From Tenebrio molitor (taxonomy: Eukaryota; Arthropoda; Insecta; Coleoptera; Tenebrionidae), in the NCBI RefSeq assembly GCF_963966145.1, contig NC_091051.1:8432001-8496000 (forward strand): a stretch of 64,000 nt of DNA, in the 5' to 3' direction. The first letter of the stretch is position 1. Every line of letters starts with the position of its first letter. The position numbers were made by a program, and so were the translations under genes. The notes under the pieces were generated by a model. It did not search any database. It had not been told where the DNA came from and saw only the letters and a program-made list of their open reading frames with translations. Shown piece by piece: positions 1-12,900 of the stretch.

Positions 1-1971
1 ATTTATTTTCTGTTCCCATATTTTTAAAATGTAGTTTATTTTAGCAGTGACGAAGTAAACGCGTTGCTATTACTGAAAGTCCGTATTTGTTCTTTTTTTT
101 TTAATGAGAATTTATTCGAGAACACCTTTTTTTTAAATCTGTGAACGTGCAGATATGCATTAAGAAAAAATGTTGTTGTATGAAGTTGTATATCAATCCA
201 TGGTTTCCTTCACGTTGGGTCATTCCTGTGTATTTTTCCAGCTTGCGCCACTTAACGTCTTCCTGGCGGACAAAAAGCTCCGAATCCTGTGTCAAAAGTC
301 AAGTTTGACTCGTGCTGCGGTCCCAGCTGCTCACCAACACAAAAACAACACCGGATTGAAAAAGATGAACCGCAACGGTCAATTGTTTAATTCGGGTTAA
401 ATTGAACGGCATTTGGTAGTTTTTAATGGAACAGGCACGAGTTATAATAAATATTATGACCCCACTTCCTTTCCAGCCACTCGCTTAATTGGGTAAGTAA
501 AGAAACAACCATAAAAAATAAAACAAAGCGTTTACGTCATTAAATAACACGAACACAGGATTTGAACTCGCGGCCAGAGGTCAACCGGTCCCACTTCCTA
601 TTTCGAGCGATCGACCGATCGGCGGAAACAGAAGAAACGAAGAGTTCCAGGGCAGGTGAGTCAAGCTCCGAGCTTCTGGGAAGCGTTGTCGCCCGATTGT
701 TTCGCCGTTTTCGACAGATTGATGCAATGATTCACATCCGTTGTGTCGAGTAATTAATGAACTTCATAAGTTGTAAGATATTCATGAATGAACGTCGTAA
801 TACAGACTGCTTCGGCAGCTGGAGCGACCGCAACGCACTCGATTATCTCATTAAAGTGTTAAAGAGTTCAAAATGTTTACTCGCCCATTCATCAGCTGGC
901 CACGTCAAACAGTCCGTCTTCGAAAAAATTACACAAAACACGATTTCATCTCAGAAGTCGATGATTTCCCGAAACACAGAACAGGTAGGACTCCCGGTGG
1001 TCGAGGAATGACGTTTTGATTTATCACCGCATTTTCTCCTGAAGAAGGCGAAAGATCGATTAGCGGGCCAGAGCGAGTTTAACATTTTTGCCGATTGTCG
1101 AGGGCAAATGTGGCCGATGGTCGGTACACGTGTTTGTTTGTCATAAAGGAGATGGACAAACGAGGCAGGATGTAGGGAATGATAATGTGAAGTCAACAGC
1201 GCAATTCAGGACCAATTGAGGAGATACTTGAGATCCCGGACACGTCTGCAGATGATTGCCTCATTTATAACTAAATTTACATCCAGAATTCAAGCGGTTG
1301 TAGCTGCAAACAACCAAATAAAATTTATACACACATTCGTTATCGCGTATAGAGTGTCAAACTTTACCTTTTTTAACCGTCAAATGAACAATCTCACATG
1401 CCTTTGATTGGCCGCTTTCTAAAGACGTTTTAGAGAGCCGCTTGATTGATTCATGCTTTGAATAGGTTGCGTTTGTTTATCTGATCTCTACGCTATTAAA
1501 GTAATGTTATTACATTGCGGCTTGTGTTTTGTGTTGCTGTGCTTAAAAACCTTTCCCCTTGACGTTTGAACGATCGTTCCAAAAAGCCTTTTTGTTCGCA
1601 TTAATCGCACCAGTTAACTAAATGCACCTTAACAAATTTCATATTGTGTCAAACTTCGAGACAAATAACAAAGTGCTTATCATACAAAAAATAACCTTTC
1701 AGATTGCTTGATGTCTTGTCCTATTTTGTCAGGAAATTACGGCGATTATCTACCGATACTGCCTGCAGATATTTTATCAATATTTTTAAATATTGATAAA
1801 GTAACCCGTTTTTTCTAAGTACATGTGTATGAACAGCTGCATTTTCACCAGGTTGTATCATCTAAATGATTATTTTGTGTTCACTGTTGGAGTAAATTTT
1901 AAACCATAATAAACAAATAAATAAAATATAAAACAATAAATAAGCAAAACATTTTGATTAAAATAGTTTTA
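1..1971. other. Intergenic, no gene recognised
   Basis: Unique-looking sequence. The block from about 440 to 1,260 is visibly richer in G+C than its surroundings and has only short open frames (84 codons or fewer) that match no family I know. A good-looking splice donor (GGCAG then GTGAGT near 655) could belong to an untranslated exon, but nothing supports a coding chain. A near-palindrome lies at 1773-1800 (13-base arms, 2-base spacer). Regulatory DNA or an untranslated exon is possible. Confidence 0.4.
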
Positions 1972-2092
1972 AGGGTGTTGTAGAGTCGATTGTGAATGAA
2001 CCACTCGTCTTAAAAACAATAATTTTTCAAACTGCAGATTAAAAACACAAACAACGCAAAAAGTGAGGTTAGAGGTTAATTTTCAAAATAAC
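1972..2092 (+). repeat. MITE family A, degraded copy
   Basis: Partial copy of a six-copy family in this window. It keeps the subterminal GAGTCGATTGTGAA and the internal run AACACAAACAACGCAAAAAG, but the right arm is lost. Other copies: 3071-3228, 3627-3772, 7889-8068, 33499-33690, 41423-41615. Confidence 0.65.
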
Positions 2093-3070
2093 ATTGGGCC
2101 GTATCACGACATCGTTATTAAAGTTGCTGTTAACAAGAGTCGTGATTAAAGTAAACATAAAACGATATAGATTTATGCAATTATAACCTGCCAGAAAGAG
2201 ATGCATTCGTCACCAAGGTAATTGGAGTCATGATTAAATTTAATAAGAGTGTCGTGGTACGGCACTGCGTATGCGGTGAGAATGACTCGAATCTGCTGCA
2301 CCTCATTTCCTTTGAAGAAACAATATTATTTTATCTTGTTTTTTCGTGGGGTTGGTTTAAAGAAAAGAGAGTTATTTCTGTGGAGTGTAGTAGGTAACAT
2401 TGATACAAGTAGGTCCTCGAAGTGCTCCGATGCATTTATAGGGTGCATCCTCCCGCTTTGTCCTTTGTTGTGTCACGTCCGTGATGTCCGCAAATCTGAT
2501 CTGCGAGTAAAAAGCTGGAACAAAGGACACGTGCCTTAGTTTAAATAAACATTTAATAAGCGCACTCCGTTGTTGAGTTACATGTCGGAATAAAACTCTT
2601 CATGCATGCCTTGTCAACTCATCATCAACAGCGTCGATCGCCGATTAAGCTGCGAAAGGAAAAAATTGTCCCTCCACATGTACGTGCCTTCTTCTATACC
2701 CGTGAACCGATTTATCCGTTACGGTTAAGGCACCTCGCCACAATGGATCCTAAATATGATTTATGAAATATTTTATTTGAGGCAACAACGGCCGCTACCC
2801 CAAACAAAACCAAACACATTGAGATGTCTTATTTGGGGGATGTTTTACATGCGTACACCCTGTGAACATAAGGTTACATACGTTGCGGCACCCCTGGCGG
2901 TTTCGCAGCTTTGTCACGCTGCGGTGGTGAGAATAATGTTACGATAAATCACGGCTTAATGGAAAGATTTAATTGCAGAATGTACACACATTATAACAGC
3001 GTTTTAATGTAGCCAAATTATTACTAGCTTCGTAGATTATTTAATTCGTACGATTTTTTACTAACAAATT
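2093..3070. other. Intergenic, no gene recognised
   Basis: Mixed AT-rich and G+C-richer unique sequence (about 2,240-2,950 is the richer part). Open frames of 96 and 63 codons are present, but neither carries a motif I recognise nor joins to a convincing splice chain. Confidence 0.35.
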
Positions 3071-3228
3071 AAAGTTAAGTTGAAGACTCGATTGTGAACG
3101 CACCGCTCGTCAGATTTCAGAGAAAAACACAAACAACGCAAAAGTAAGGTTAGATTTAACAGCTGATCTGTGGTACGTTCACAATCGACTCTTCAACGTT
3201 AACTTTGAGGATAAATTTAAACACCCAA
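3071..3228 (+). repeat. MITE family A copy
   Basis: About 158 bases. The left arm around GACTCGATTGTGAACGC is mirrored on the right as GTTCACAATCGACTCTTCAA. Between the arms lies the family's AACACAAACAACGCAAAA segment. It has no coding capacity, so a partner element would have to supply the transposase. Confidence 0.8.
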
Positions 3229-3626
3229 TAATTGTATACATGAGTACGAATCAATCTACGAATCGAGTTTATCTTCCCTGACTACTTGAACTTTTATTTT
3301 TTTTTTGTTATATGTGGTGCGTGTATACATACCCTTAGAGCATCCATACATGAACCATGAACGAATCTATTTTGTCAGCTTTAGATATATTTTAAGACAT
3401 GATTGTCAGCACTAAATTGGGTGTCAACGTTACATTGAGATCCTTAATGGTAGATTTACATTTTAAATTAATACCATTGAAATTGTACGAAAATCTGTTG
3501 ACAGCAACATCGAAAGTTTATTCAAATAAGCAAGATGATTTCTGATACGTCGACTGTAGAGAAGACTCCAAATATTTTTTAATCAACGCTAGTTGAAGTT
3601 ATGTTGCGAACTTTTAATTTACATAT

Positions 3627-3772
3627 GGGTGTTCATTTAAATTTATTCTCAAAGTAGGCGTTGAAGAGTCAGTTGTAAACTGTTTAAATCTAACCTCACT
3701 TTTTGCGTTGTTTGTGTTTTTACTCTGCAGACTGGCGAGTGGTGCGTTCACAATCGAATTTAAATGAACACC
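3627..3772 (-). repeat. MITE family A copy, opposite orientation
   Basis: About 146 bases, starting GGGTGTTCATTTAAATTTAT and ending AATTTAAATGAACACC, which shows the outer ends of the family's terminal inverted repeat. The internal segment reads TTTTTGCGTTGTTTGTGTTT, the reverse complement of that in the other copies. The right arm has a small deletion. Confidence 0.8.
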
Positions 3773-6300
3773 TCACCTTCTTGTTTTACTTTTTCCTGTT
3801 TTGTTCCACATCCGAATTGTGACCTCCACTTCCTTTCTTACTTCTTCACATCTCTATAATGAGTGTGTCGGGACTTCTCGGTACCACTTTGATGTCCTAA
3901 CGTCTTAAATTTCGTTGCTTTCTCTGCTCTATCTTTATCCAGCAACTAGTGTATGTTTTGTTACCATTTTCTAATTGTCGCTACAATTTGAACTAAAATT
4001 TCCGGCCGTTTGTACACGCGATTTCGTGTGCATAAAATACGGACATGATTTTTTTGTAATTCAGTGAAGTGCCCTATTTGTGTCGTTGTCAAAATGGTAT
4101 CGTGCGACATCCGAAACGATGATTGGCCTCATTTCTCTAGTCGGGCGTCCGTAGCGTCGCCGACGTCACGAAACTCCGGCGTCTCGTCGTGCGGTTTGTC
4201 AACTGTGCAAAACCGTCTGCTGACTGTGTTCTGTATCAATAATTACACCGATCCCGTCTCAACTGGCATCCGTGCGAATTTAATAGAGTCATAGGGTAAC
4301 ACAAATGAGAAACAAAAATGTCGACACGTGACAGGATAATGGAGCGACGCTCGGTGATAAAAGGACGGGCGTCGTCGAGAGCTTTTTTTATCAGTACTTG
4401 TAACGATGCTTGAATGAGCAGTTAAATGAAAATATTTAAATTCCCGAAAACGGCCAGATTAGGGACCTTTTGAAGTTAAACGGCTTAGCCGACGGACCCT
4501 CCCTCCCTGCCACATGATCTCAAACAGCTTTGGTCAGCTTGTCCAAACTCGAGCTTTTGATTCAAACATGTTTACAGTGACGGCAGGCATAAAAAGATTA
4601 CAAGCAGCCGCATGGCGCAGCAATAAAGGCTTGCCTAAAGTGCGGATAAGTCCGGAGGATAAGGAGCTTACGCGGACCTCCTGGGCGACAACCTTGGATG
4701 GGACATCCGTCTTTACAAGAGTTTCTAATTACGCTTGAGTCGACCCACAATGCCACCAGAGCTTTTGGTCTCATCCGGTTAATACGTAAGTCCACTTAGG
4801 TACTCCCAAGCACCTAGCTTTTTTTTCGCTTCATTTCATAACGCAACCATCACTGGTGCCAATCAATATTCACAAGTTTTGCTCTTTTCCCGGTTCTTTT
4901 CTTGCGTATTGACGATTTAGTACTTTTGTACGTCGGCTTCGCAGTTCTGTTCCTTCGGATATTTGGCGTCGGCTACTTCCAGGGTCAAAGTCAATGCAGC
5001 TTTGTCATTTATTGGTAACGGAATATAAAGACATCAAAGTCTGTAGATGGCTACTGTGTTTCCTTGGTCGACTTTGTAGTCGCCGCTCTTATAAAGACTG
5101 CTCCGCCCAGCACCGTTTCTACTTTGGCGCTTTTACCGCTTGATTAATGGTGTTCTTTTGAAACTTCGCCATGGCTTATGCGCTTTCCGACCATAATATT
5201 TGTGCCCGGAATTTAGACATAACTTCCAGTCCCATTCAGAAAGCTAAAATGTCCGAACGGACCCCTTTCACGCAGTTGTCGAATTGCGTATTGTAAGCGA
5301 AATTAATTTTGAAAAATGATAATAAAGGACCTTCTCATCGCCGTCCTGGTCGGCTCGTTCGGTTAATTACAGGTTAGGATCCGAGTTGCAACAACTCGTG
5401 CTGCGGTAAGGCATGCAGTGTAATGATGGGGTACATCGCGAGCTTCCTGAAGATATCTTTGAGGTGGATGACGAGGCACATCGCTAGACAATACTCGCTA
5501 CAACAAATTGGAAGGCTAGCGGAAACAATTCACTATGATTAACACCAATCACCTCGCTATTTCAACACTGAAATTGCAACTTGGCACCGTCCAAATCAAG
5601 GCCTCGAAAACATGCCCAGCAAACGAGCTCGATGGTCCCGCTGGGACCATCGTTCATTAGCTTTGTGGGAGACGTTTGTTACACCACTGAAACCCGTGAC
5701 GTGCTCTCTAAGGTATTTCATTTGCGATGCTCCCATTGAAACCGATGCCATCCTCACGGACCAACAGAAGCCCGTGCCTAATCATGTCCAGAAAGGACTC
5801 GCTGATGTATTTATTACCAGAAATCAGTTTCACTGACGCCATTGCGCTCTCCCGATTTTCTACAGAGCTAATCGTAAAAACTCTTCAACTTTCCTGTCCT
5901 TTTGTTAGAAACACGGCCGAGTGTTTCCGATAATGCCGTTTATTCACGTACCTGCTATTTTGCGATCCTCTCGACTTTTGTGTCTTTGTTTTGGAAATCA
6001 TCAAGCTTTTTGTTTAAGTACAGGAAGGTGGCTGGTGTTCTGTGCGCCTTTGTCTCAGACTCATCCTCGACTTCTCGAGGGTCATTCAGGACAGGAAATA
6101 TTGAGAAGGATTCCGACGTCGTCGCCCAAAGTGATTTTGATTAAATAACTCCATTGAACAAAATTTCCATACAATACTGCTAGATTTATTGACTGGAGAT
6201 AACGCGACGACAATGGACAAAAAGTTCAACTTGTCCCACGACAACAACTAGATGAGTAATTTACCTTAATTTATCCTAGCCCCACCAGGGCCGGGTCAAA
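3773..6300. other. G+C-richer intergenic block, no firm gene
   Basis: About 2.5 kb with more G+C than the flanks. Short open stretches on the minus strand at about 4,910-5,130 and 5,700-6,130 read like coding sequence, but they are broken by stops and frame changes, and I recognise no family. They could be a decayed gene or chance. A perfect hairpin sits at 5630-5652. The block could also be conserved regulatory DNA. Confidence 0.35.
5630..5652. repeat. Perfect 10-bp stem-loop
   Basis: CGATGGTCCC at 5630-5639, loop GCT, then the exact reverse complement GGGACCATCG at 5643-5652. The stem is short, G+C-rich and without mismatch, in otherwise unassigned sequence. Function unknown; it could be chance or part of a structured transcript. 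Confidence 0.6.
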
Positions 6301-6775
6301 CTATTTTAGTCTCCGATGTCACGCGCTCTACAATCTAGTTTATTTACCGTACATTCATCCAGAAAAAGAACAATCAAAATCAACCGGTAAAATAACAATT
6401 CATTGAACAACACTGGTATTTAATTTATTTATAATAAATTCAGCTAATTTGTCAAAACCAAATTAAATAAAAAACACTAGAAGGAAAATGTTTTATGATA
6501 TATTGTATGGAAAAAAATTGTAATTGTTGCTGACATAATCATAAAGATTATTTTTATTTATAGTTTTTTGATCTGCTAACGTTTCGCAGATTTATTTATT
6601 TTCGGTTGTGATGAAAAATTAAAAAAGACTCGTCTTATGTTTATTTATCTGCGAAAGTGTTTGTTAATGGCCACTGCGTGTACCAGTAGAAATAATAATT
6701 TCTTTGTGAGTAATTTCCGTCGGGAAAAAAAGTTGTTGGTAACTGGAAACAAGAGCCGGCCCTGTTGTACTAGAG

Positions 6776-7139
6776 ATATTTTCATATTTGATGGCGGAAA
6801 CAAAAGACTGAGAAATGTCACAAATTTGTATTGTCAGTGTTAAATTTCTCAAAGACGTTCGTGATTTAAGCAGAAATGCAGCAAATTGGCAATAAGAAAG
6901 TTATTTATCGTCGAACTAGAGACATAATTTATAATACGTTTGATTATATGAGAATAACTTTTCCTTTTGAACCACTGACAAAAATTGGTTTCCTTAGAAT
7001 TTATTTTTTCAATCAATTTAGCGAAAATTTAAATTTACCAGACATTCCTTTTTACGGCGTTTATGAGAAATTTGACACTGACAATACATTTTTGTGACAT
7101 TTCTCAGTCTTTTGTTTCCGCCACCAAATATGAAAATAC
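6776..7139. mobile_element. MITE with about 80-bp inverted repeats
   Basis: The left arm from about 6776 to 6856 (containing ATGGCGGAAACAAAAGACTG) is the near reverse complement of 7061-7139 (containing CAGTCTTTTGTTTCCGCCAC). By eye the arms differ at only a handful of positions. About 364 bases overall with a 200-base AT-rich centre. Open frames inside come from the arms and are not genes. Superfamily not assigned. Confidence 0.85.
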
Positions 7140-7888
7140 CTCTATTAACGAATATATTATTGAAAAGTGGTTACTTTCATCTGAAGCGAACAAAGCAATC
7201 ATGAGAAAGCTCGAATAGTGCCTACTTAAATTTGAAAAAAATTCATGTATATTTGACTGAAATTGATTGTGTAATAAGTGTGCACATAAAAGAGTCGTGA
7301 GAACGCCCAAATCACTTAATACGATGTTTATCACGGTGCGGATCTGCTGGTCGACAACTTTCATGCTGAGCTTTCGGCAATAGAAAAAACATTGAGCTTA
7401 GGAATATGATTGAGATTGTAAAGCTGCTTGTAAATGCTTGTTGTGATTTACCCTGTGTGATATCCAACATAATGACGGGGCCACAATGGCGAAGTCTGGT
7501 GACTCTTCGGAAGCACAGCGGGAGTTCGCAGGCGATACTCGACGACCCCTCGCATTATTAAGTAGCGTTTTTTGAGGTGGCAAATTCGAAACTAAGCTCG
7601 CTTTTATTGAGGTGAGAGAGAATGAAAAAATAAAATGTGGTTGGTGGAAGCTAATTCAATGAATTTGTTAACAAATTGTAACAAATTTAATCTTGAAAGT
7701 TGAAACAACCTACTCTCGTCAAAATTGAAGGAATTAAGCTCTGCGCAAAAATTTGTATACTTTTTGAAAGATCATGTGACAAGTAGTACAGATCGAGCAC
7801 AAAGTAAGGACTTTAGAACTGACACTCAATTCTAATATTTTGTGAATCTAATGAGTAGAGAAATATTTTTCGCCTCTATACATATATT
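7140..7888. other. Intergenic, nothing recognised
   Basis: Mostly AT-rich, with a short G+C-richer stretch near 7,470-7,570. Open frames up to 86 codons on the minus strand show no domain, no splice chain and no codon pattern that would support a gene. Confidence 0.3.
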
Positions 7889-8068
7889 GGGTGTTTATTT
7901 AATTTCTCCTCAAAGTTGGTGGCTGAAGAGTCGATTGTGAACACCACTCGTCAGTCTGCAGTGTAAAAACACAAACAGCGCAAAAAGTTAGGTTAGATTT
8001 AAACAGCTTATGCCTGATCTGCAATCCGTGGTGCGTTCACAGTCGACCCTTCAACGCCTACTAAATTT
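7889..8068 (+). repeat. MITE family A copy
   Basis: About 180 bases. It begins GGGTGTTTATTTAATTTCTC, followed by the subterminal GAAGAGTCGATTGTGAAC, the AAAACACAAACAGCGCAAAA core and the inverted right arm GTGGTGCGTTCACAGTCGAC. The outermost right end is missing. Confidence 0.82.
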
Positions 8069-9868
8069 AAAATAATTAGAAATTAGAAATATTTTCGAAA
8101 TATGTATGTTTGGTCTTTGTTTTCTGATCTGTATCTAATCGTTTCACATTGTAATTTTAAGTTTATTTCCGATGAAAAATGTTTGTATAAGTGTAGATTT
8201 TGAATTTCTAAATCTCTGTTCCATCAGAAAGTGATTGGTCAGAATTATTTTTGAATGTTCACACTTTGGATAAACTGTCAAAATCAACGCTCACTCAGAT
8301 TGTACGTTTTGAAAATTTTCGGAATAATATGGATTTTTTTTTCCTCATGAACTAGTTGCACGTGACTGGTGTAAAAATTGCGGTGTTACGTAAAAAATTC
8401 CATTAGTTTGATGAGTCACATTTAGTGTCGCATCAAAGAAGGCACGTCAACATTTATTTAATGTCTAATTGACCCGCAGGCCAACAGGCCCAAGGCACTA
8501 CACCTACATATCATTAATGGCGGCGACAATGAGCACTCTCACCGCCAGCCATTTATAGAACGTCTCGAAAAAAGGAATCGATCAAAGCGATCAGAGAATC
8601 GTGAGAATTAATCGTCGATCGATTAAACGCGTGAAGGGTGCCTATTAATTTTTTGTGAACGGAATGGAATAAACAGATCCAATTGAACCAAACGAGTTAA
8701 AGTCCAGTTAAAAGCTCTAATTGAGTGTAGGTAGTCCGAGATATGGGAATGTGTCTATCTGTCAGAGGTCAATATTTGTATACAATGTGACCCACACGTC
8801 GTTTCCGTGGGATTCGTCGTGCCCTAACTCACTAACTCGCTTTATTATTTCTTAAATAGTTAATTGGCCGATGTAATTTTAGATGCGTAACTCATCCAAG
8901 TCCCTTTTTAGCGCAAATCGCAATTCATATCGGATTCTGGAGCGTGGGTATCTTCAGAAAAACGAACCGACGACTCCCGGAGCCGGCTTTAATGAGGTGT
9001 CGGATTATAAATATTAGTCCGGTTGACGGATTTCAAGTTGTTATGACGAGGACAGTCAACCGTCACGTCGACGCACACACCTGCGTCCTACACGGGGTTT
9101 CTTCTAAATTTAAGCCCCAGATATTCCATAATCCCCATTCAACAGGCGATACAAATAACTTAAAAAACGACCGAGAAAAAGAATCACACAAACGCGCATC
9201 ACAAATTAACTCATTCATCTACAAATTCTGACGACGTAACTACGATTTTTTTAATTTGTGAACAAAATCTGTACGGTTCCGGCTACAAAAGCGCATCGAT
9301 ATTATTACAAATTGTTTGGGTATTGTGTCACAACAATAGTAACTGTGGCGAGTCGGATGGGTTGAGTTTGTGAAGTGTAGGCTGAGATGGGTGCGAACGA
9401 GATGGTCCACTGGAGGAGGGTTAACTACCCTGGCAATGGCACCAGTGCTCGAACACAGCTGCCAAATCCTGCTATTTATTAAACATACGTGTTAATCTCG
9501 GGCAATACCACATAAACCATTTCAATGTGGTCTCTATGGATAGGGATTGTAAGGATAATATGATGAGTGATTTGTAACCCATGGTTACAATATCTCCATT
9601 ATTGTGTCTGAGACCGCTTTTGTGATTTCATTGAGCGGTCACATTTGGATTAGAAGTGATTTATTTGGCCGGATGATGATTAGGACCTATTGTAGTGATG
9701 GCAATTTTTTACTCATTAACGCCGTTCGTACGCCGTGTTTACATCAACCATCACATGTCCTTATTTCGAGTTAACAAGACCAATTTATTGCCAGAGCTCT
9801 ATGAATTAGTAAAGTGCATTCGATTAATGCATTAAGAAATCACACTGTAATGCAAACACTATACAAAA
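8069..9868. other. Intergenic with a G+C-richer unique block
   Basis: About 8,440-9,480 is unique and less AT-rich than its flanks. It holds a 95-codon frame (8944-9231, GTG at its start) with no recognisable domain. I read this as candidate regulatory DNA rather than a gene. The rest is AT-rich without repeats that I could pair. Confidence 0.35.
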
Positions 9869-9966
9869 CTTAAAACATAAAACATAAAACATAAAACATA
9901 AAACATAAAACGTAAAACGTAAAACATAAAACATAAAACATAAAAACATAAAACTTAAAACATAAA
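9869..9966. repeat. (AAACAT)n simple repeat
   Basis: Roughly fifteen tandem units of ATAAAAC, with drifted units (ATAAAAC to GTAAAAC and CTTAAAAC) near the right side. An ordinary microsatellite; useful only as a marker. Confidence 0.9.
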
Positions 9967-12900
9967 ATGCATAAATACATTTTTCTTGTAATTTGAGTAA
10001 TTTCTTTTATTTAATTTTTAATTTTTCTCGACGCGGTGTCACTTTCTCCAGCTTGTCAACTTTTTTACGTCAAAAATTTAATTAAGTCGCAGTTAGAGCA
10101 AAATTTTTCTCAACCTTGGGAGACAAGATTTTAATTTATATTAAAATTAATGATTCGACATTTTTCTCAACTCTCAGGCCAGAGACGTAATAAATTAGCC
10201 ATATAAATTTATTTATGCAAAAATCTGTGCGAATGAACTCGCTATAATTTTTTTAATTTAACCCAGAGACACGGGGTGTTTCGCTACTCAAGAAATCTTC
10301 ACATTTCTTTCCCGGGGTCGATGCGTACGCACATTTCCCACAGATGCTTCAGAAATCGAATTAATTAGTAGCACCAAAACCAAAAATATTTATATGAATT
10401 ACGGGTAGCATCGCTGACCGCATGTTTGTAGATAATATCTGCCGCTGAGATAGCTGTCAATTACGGTACCATGGACTTTGCAGGTATACCATAGCCGTCC
10501 GTCTGTCCATGTATCCGTCCGTCAATAATCGTTTATTACGGTCGACGACCAAACCTAATCAGACTGTTTTAGTCTCGGACATTTTCCGATATAAAAATGA
10601 AGGATGGCATGTTTGATTACTTAAAAGCGCCGATTAAGTCTTTTATCTTCGGTAAATAAACAGGAGTGCGTTTGAAGCGTAAAGCGGGATTATTTTGGCA
10701 CACTATAAACACTTAGTAGAACAAGAAACCATCAAAGATGTTTCCTACTATCAATAAATATTTTAATTCCTTTGAAAACGTAAATAGATAAGCAAATGTA
10801 ACACGTTTCCGTTCCACTGATACACCAAAATAAAATCATAGGAAACGCTCTAAACTAAACCAATTAATAGAGAAACGACCAAGATGGGATTCTAGGTGGG
10901 AATCGTACCAATTCTTCCTCAAAAAACGTTATGGCCTCTCTGGTTTAGGTGTTGGTGCTTCGCAGTCCCTCAACAACCCTCATCATCATTAGGTACTACC
11001 TGTACAAATATATCTTGTCCTATTATTCTTTATTTGCAAACTCAAGACTAAAAAAGGATTAGAAACCACTCACTCTGTAGGTGGTAAATACAACATTTGT
11101 ATTTGTGGAATAGAAAGCTTCTCACCTAAGCTAAATCAATACTAACTATAGTTGTAGGAACTTTTCTAGAAATGGATAATAAAAACTAACTTTCCATATA
11201 ATAGTTATTTGTATATCTAGGCTGCGAAATCATTTATTAACGTACCAAGAGAAAAATAGTCGCCGAGGGCACTTGCGGCCGAGGCAATACAATCTCGAGG
11301 ATGTTAAAAGATTTCGCGGCCAAAGTGACACAACATTTTTAATTATTATAAAATGAACAAGTAAAATTACTTCACTGTCAATAAAAACATACATATAAAT
11401 TCGGCTTACATGTTGCTACAGAAATGGCATAAATAAAACAGTTTATTTTGTAAATAATCGTAAAATGATTTGTATTACATATTAAAATGACGTTTATTTT
11501 ACCGACCGTCGTTACGAGCAACTGCCGTGAAATTGAATTTCGCGGCTTATTTTAGGTACGCGAAATGCTCGTTTCGCGTACGGTTGCACAAAAAATAGAT
11601 TAAAATCAGTCTGAATCAGAAATCTGAAGGTTAAAGTGTGACATCTGTTAATATGTTTATTGGTCTCCAATTAGTTCTTGTGCAATGTGCAAATGTTCTG
11701 CGTATTCAGTTGGCGAATAGAAAACCTATTGAAGTAATAATAGAACAAGTTTGTGACGGAGTGGTTGGGCGAATGAAGCAGAAATCTTTCGAGAAGTCAA
11801 TTGGTGTGAATTTTCCGTGGAAGCTTTAAGTTTCCCAGGACTCTCGAAATGTGGATCAGCGGGTAATTGTGGCTCAGCTGTTCGATGGCGGCAGCTGTTT
11901 TGATTGAACCCGTGTAAAAAGTAATTAAGACGTGCAGTCAACATTATCCAAAGAGTTACGGCCCTAAATACCGTCGCCGCTTATATTTATACATACAAAC
12001 TACTAATTAGTTTACCTGCACCGCTACAGTCCGGCCCTGAACAGGTCCCATTTGGGCATATAAATATTTTTAATAAATTAATACACCGTGAATTTAAATA
12101 TTTAACGCGGCATGTATATTAAACAACCAACAAATTACCGACGTTAACGTCTCTTCGGGTTAATAAAGGTTCGAATTTACGGGCGACACGTTAATATAGT
12201 TATCTTTTTTATTGTTTTGATAATTCCGGCCAAGTCCTTTCGCCTTTAAATTCGGAGAGGCTCGGATCGATTTGAAAAATTTTTAATCACCAACACCAAC
12301 AAACCTCAAAACATTCCGACAAAAATGCCGCAAACATAAATAAGCATTCTGAAAGAGGCATACAATAACACAGATGCGGACGGAGCTTCCATTATAATAT
12401 TCGAGGATTTAATGATTTGTGCATCGGTGGTAAGCCGTGCAATTAACTCAGGTGATGGGTAATGATTTGTAAAAAGCGGCGTATGAAATGTCGGCACTTA
12501 TTAAGACGGAATCCTTTAAACTCCAAGTGGCAACAAAAAGGATGAGTATTATAAGATCAAAGGAGCCGATGTTGTACATGAATGAAACGTAAACAAACAT
12601 GATAACGTTTGTGTATACAATTTAAATATTCGTGACCCATGATTGAGATTCACAAGGAAACGTGGCCGTGAAGTCCCTTCCGATGAATTAATACGAAAAT
12701 AAATACGAAAAAGTTGCACCAACACAATAAACACAACTCCCAATGAAAAACAAACACGATATCCTTCTTCCTCCGTTGGATCAATCGCGATCAGGACGAC
12801 GACGACAAATCACCTCCACGTCCCGGATGATTTACGACACGCAAACAAGAATCCTCTCTATTATCACCGATAATGCGCTTGTTGTATCTCTCGAACAATG

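Noticed and set aside
555..600. GGATTTGAACTCGCGG resembling the T-loop of a tRNA on the minus strand
   Set aside because: Arms do not pair as a T-stem and no A-box or anticodon arm was found at the right distance.
5346..5370. MIIKDLLIAVLVGSFG, a signal-peptide-like start near 5317 on the plus strand
   Set aside because: Ends at a stop after 16 codons; the possible donor (GTTAAT) is weak and no following exon could be found.
8944..9231. 95-codon frame beginning with GTG
   Set aside because: No recognised domain and no ATG at its start; more likely chance in a less AT-rich, possibly regulatory block.
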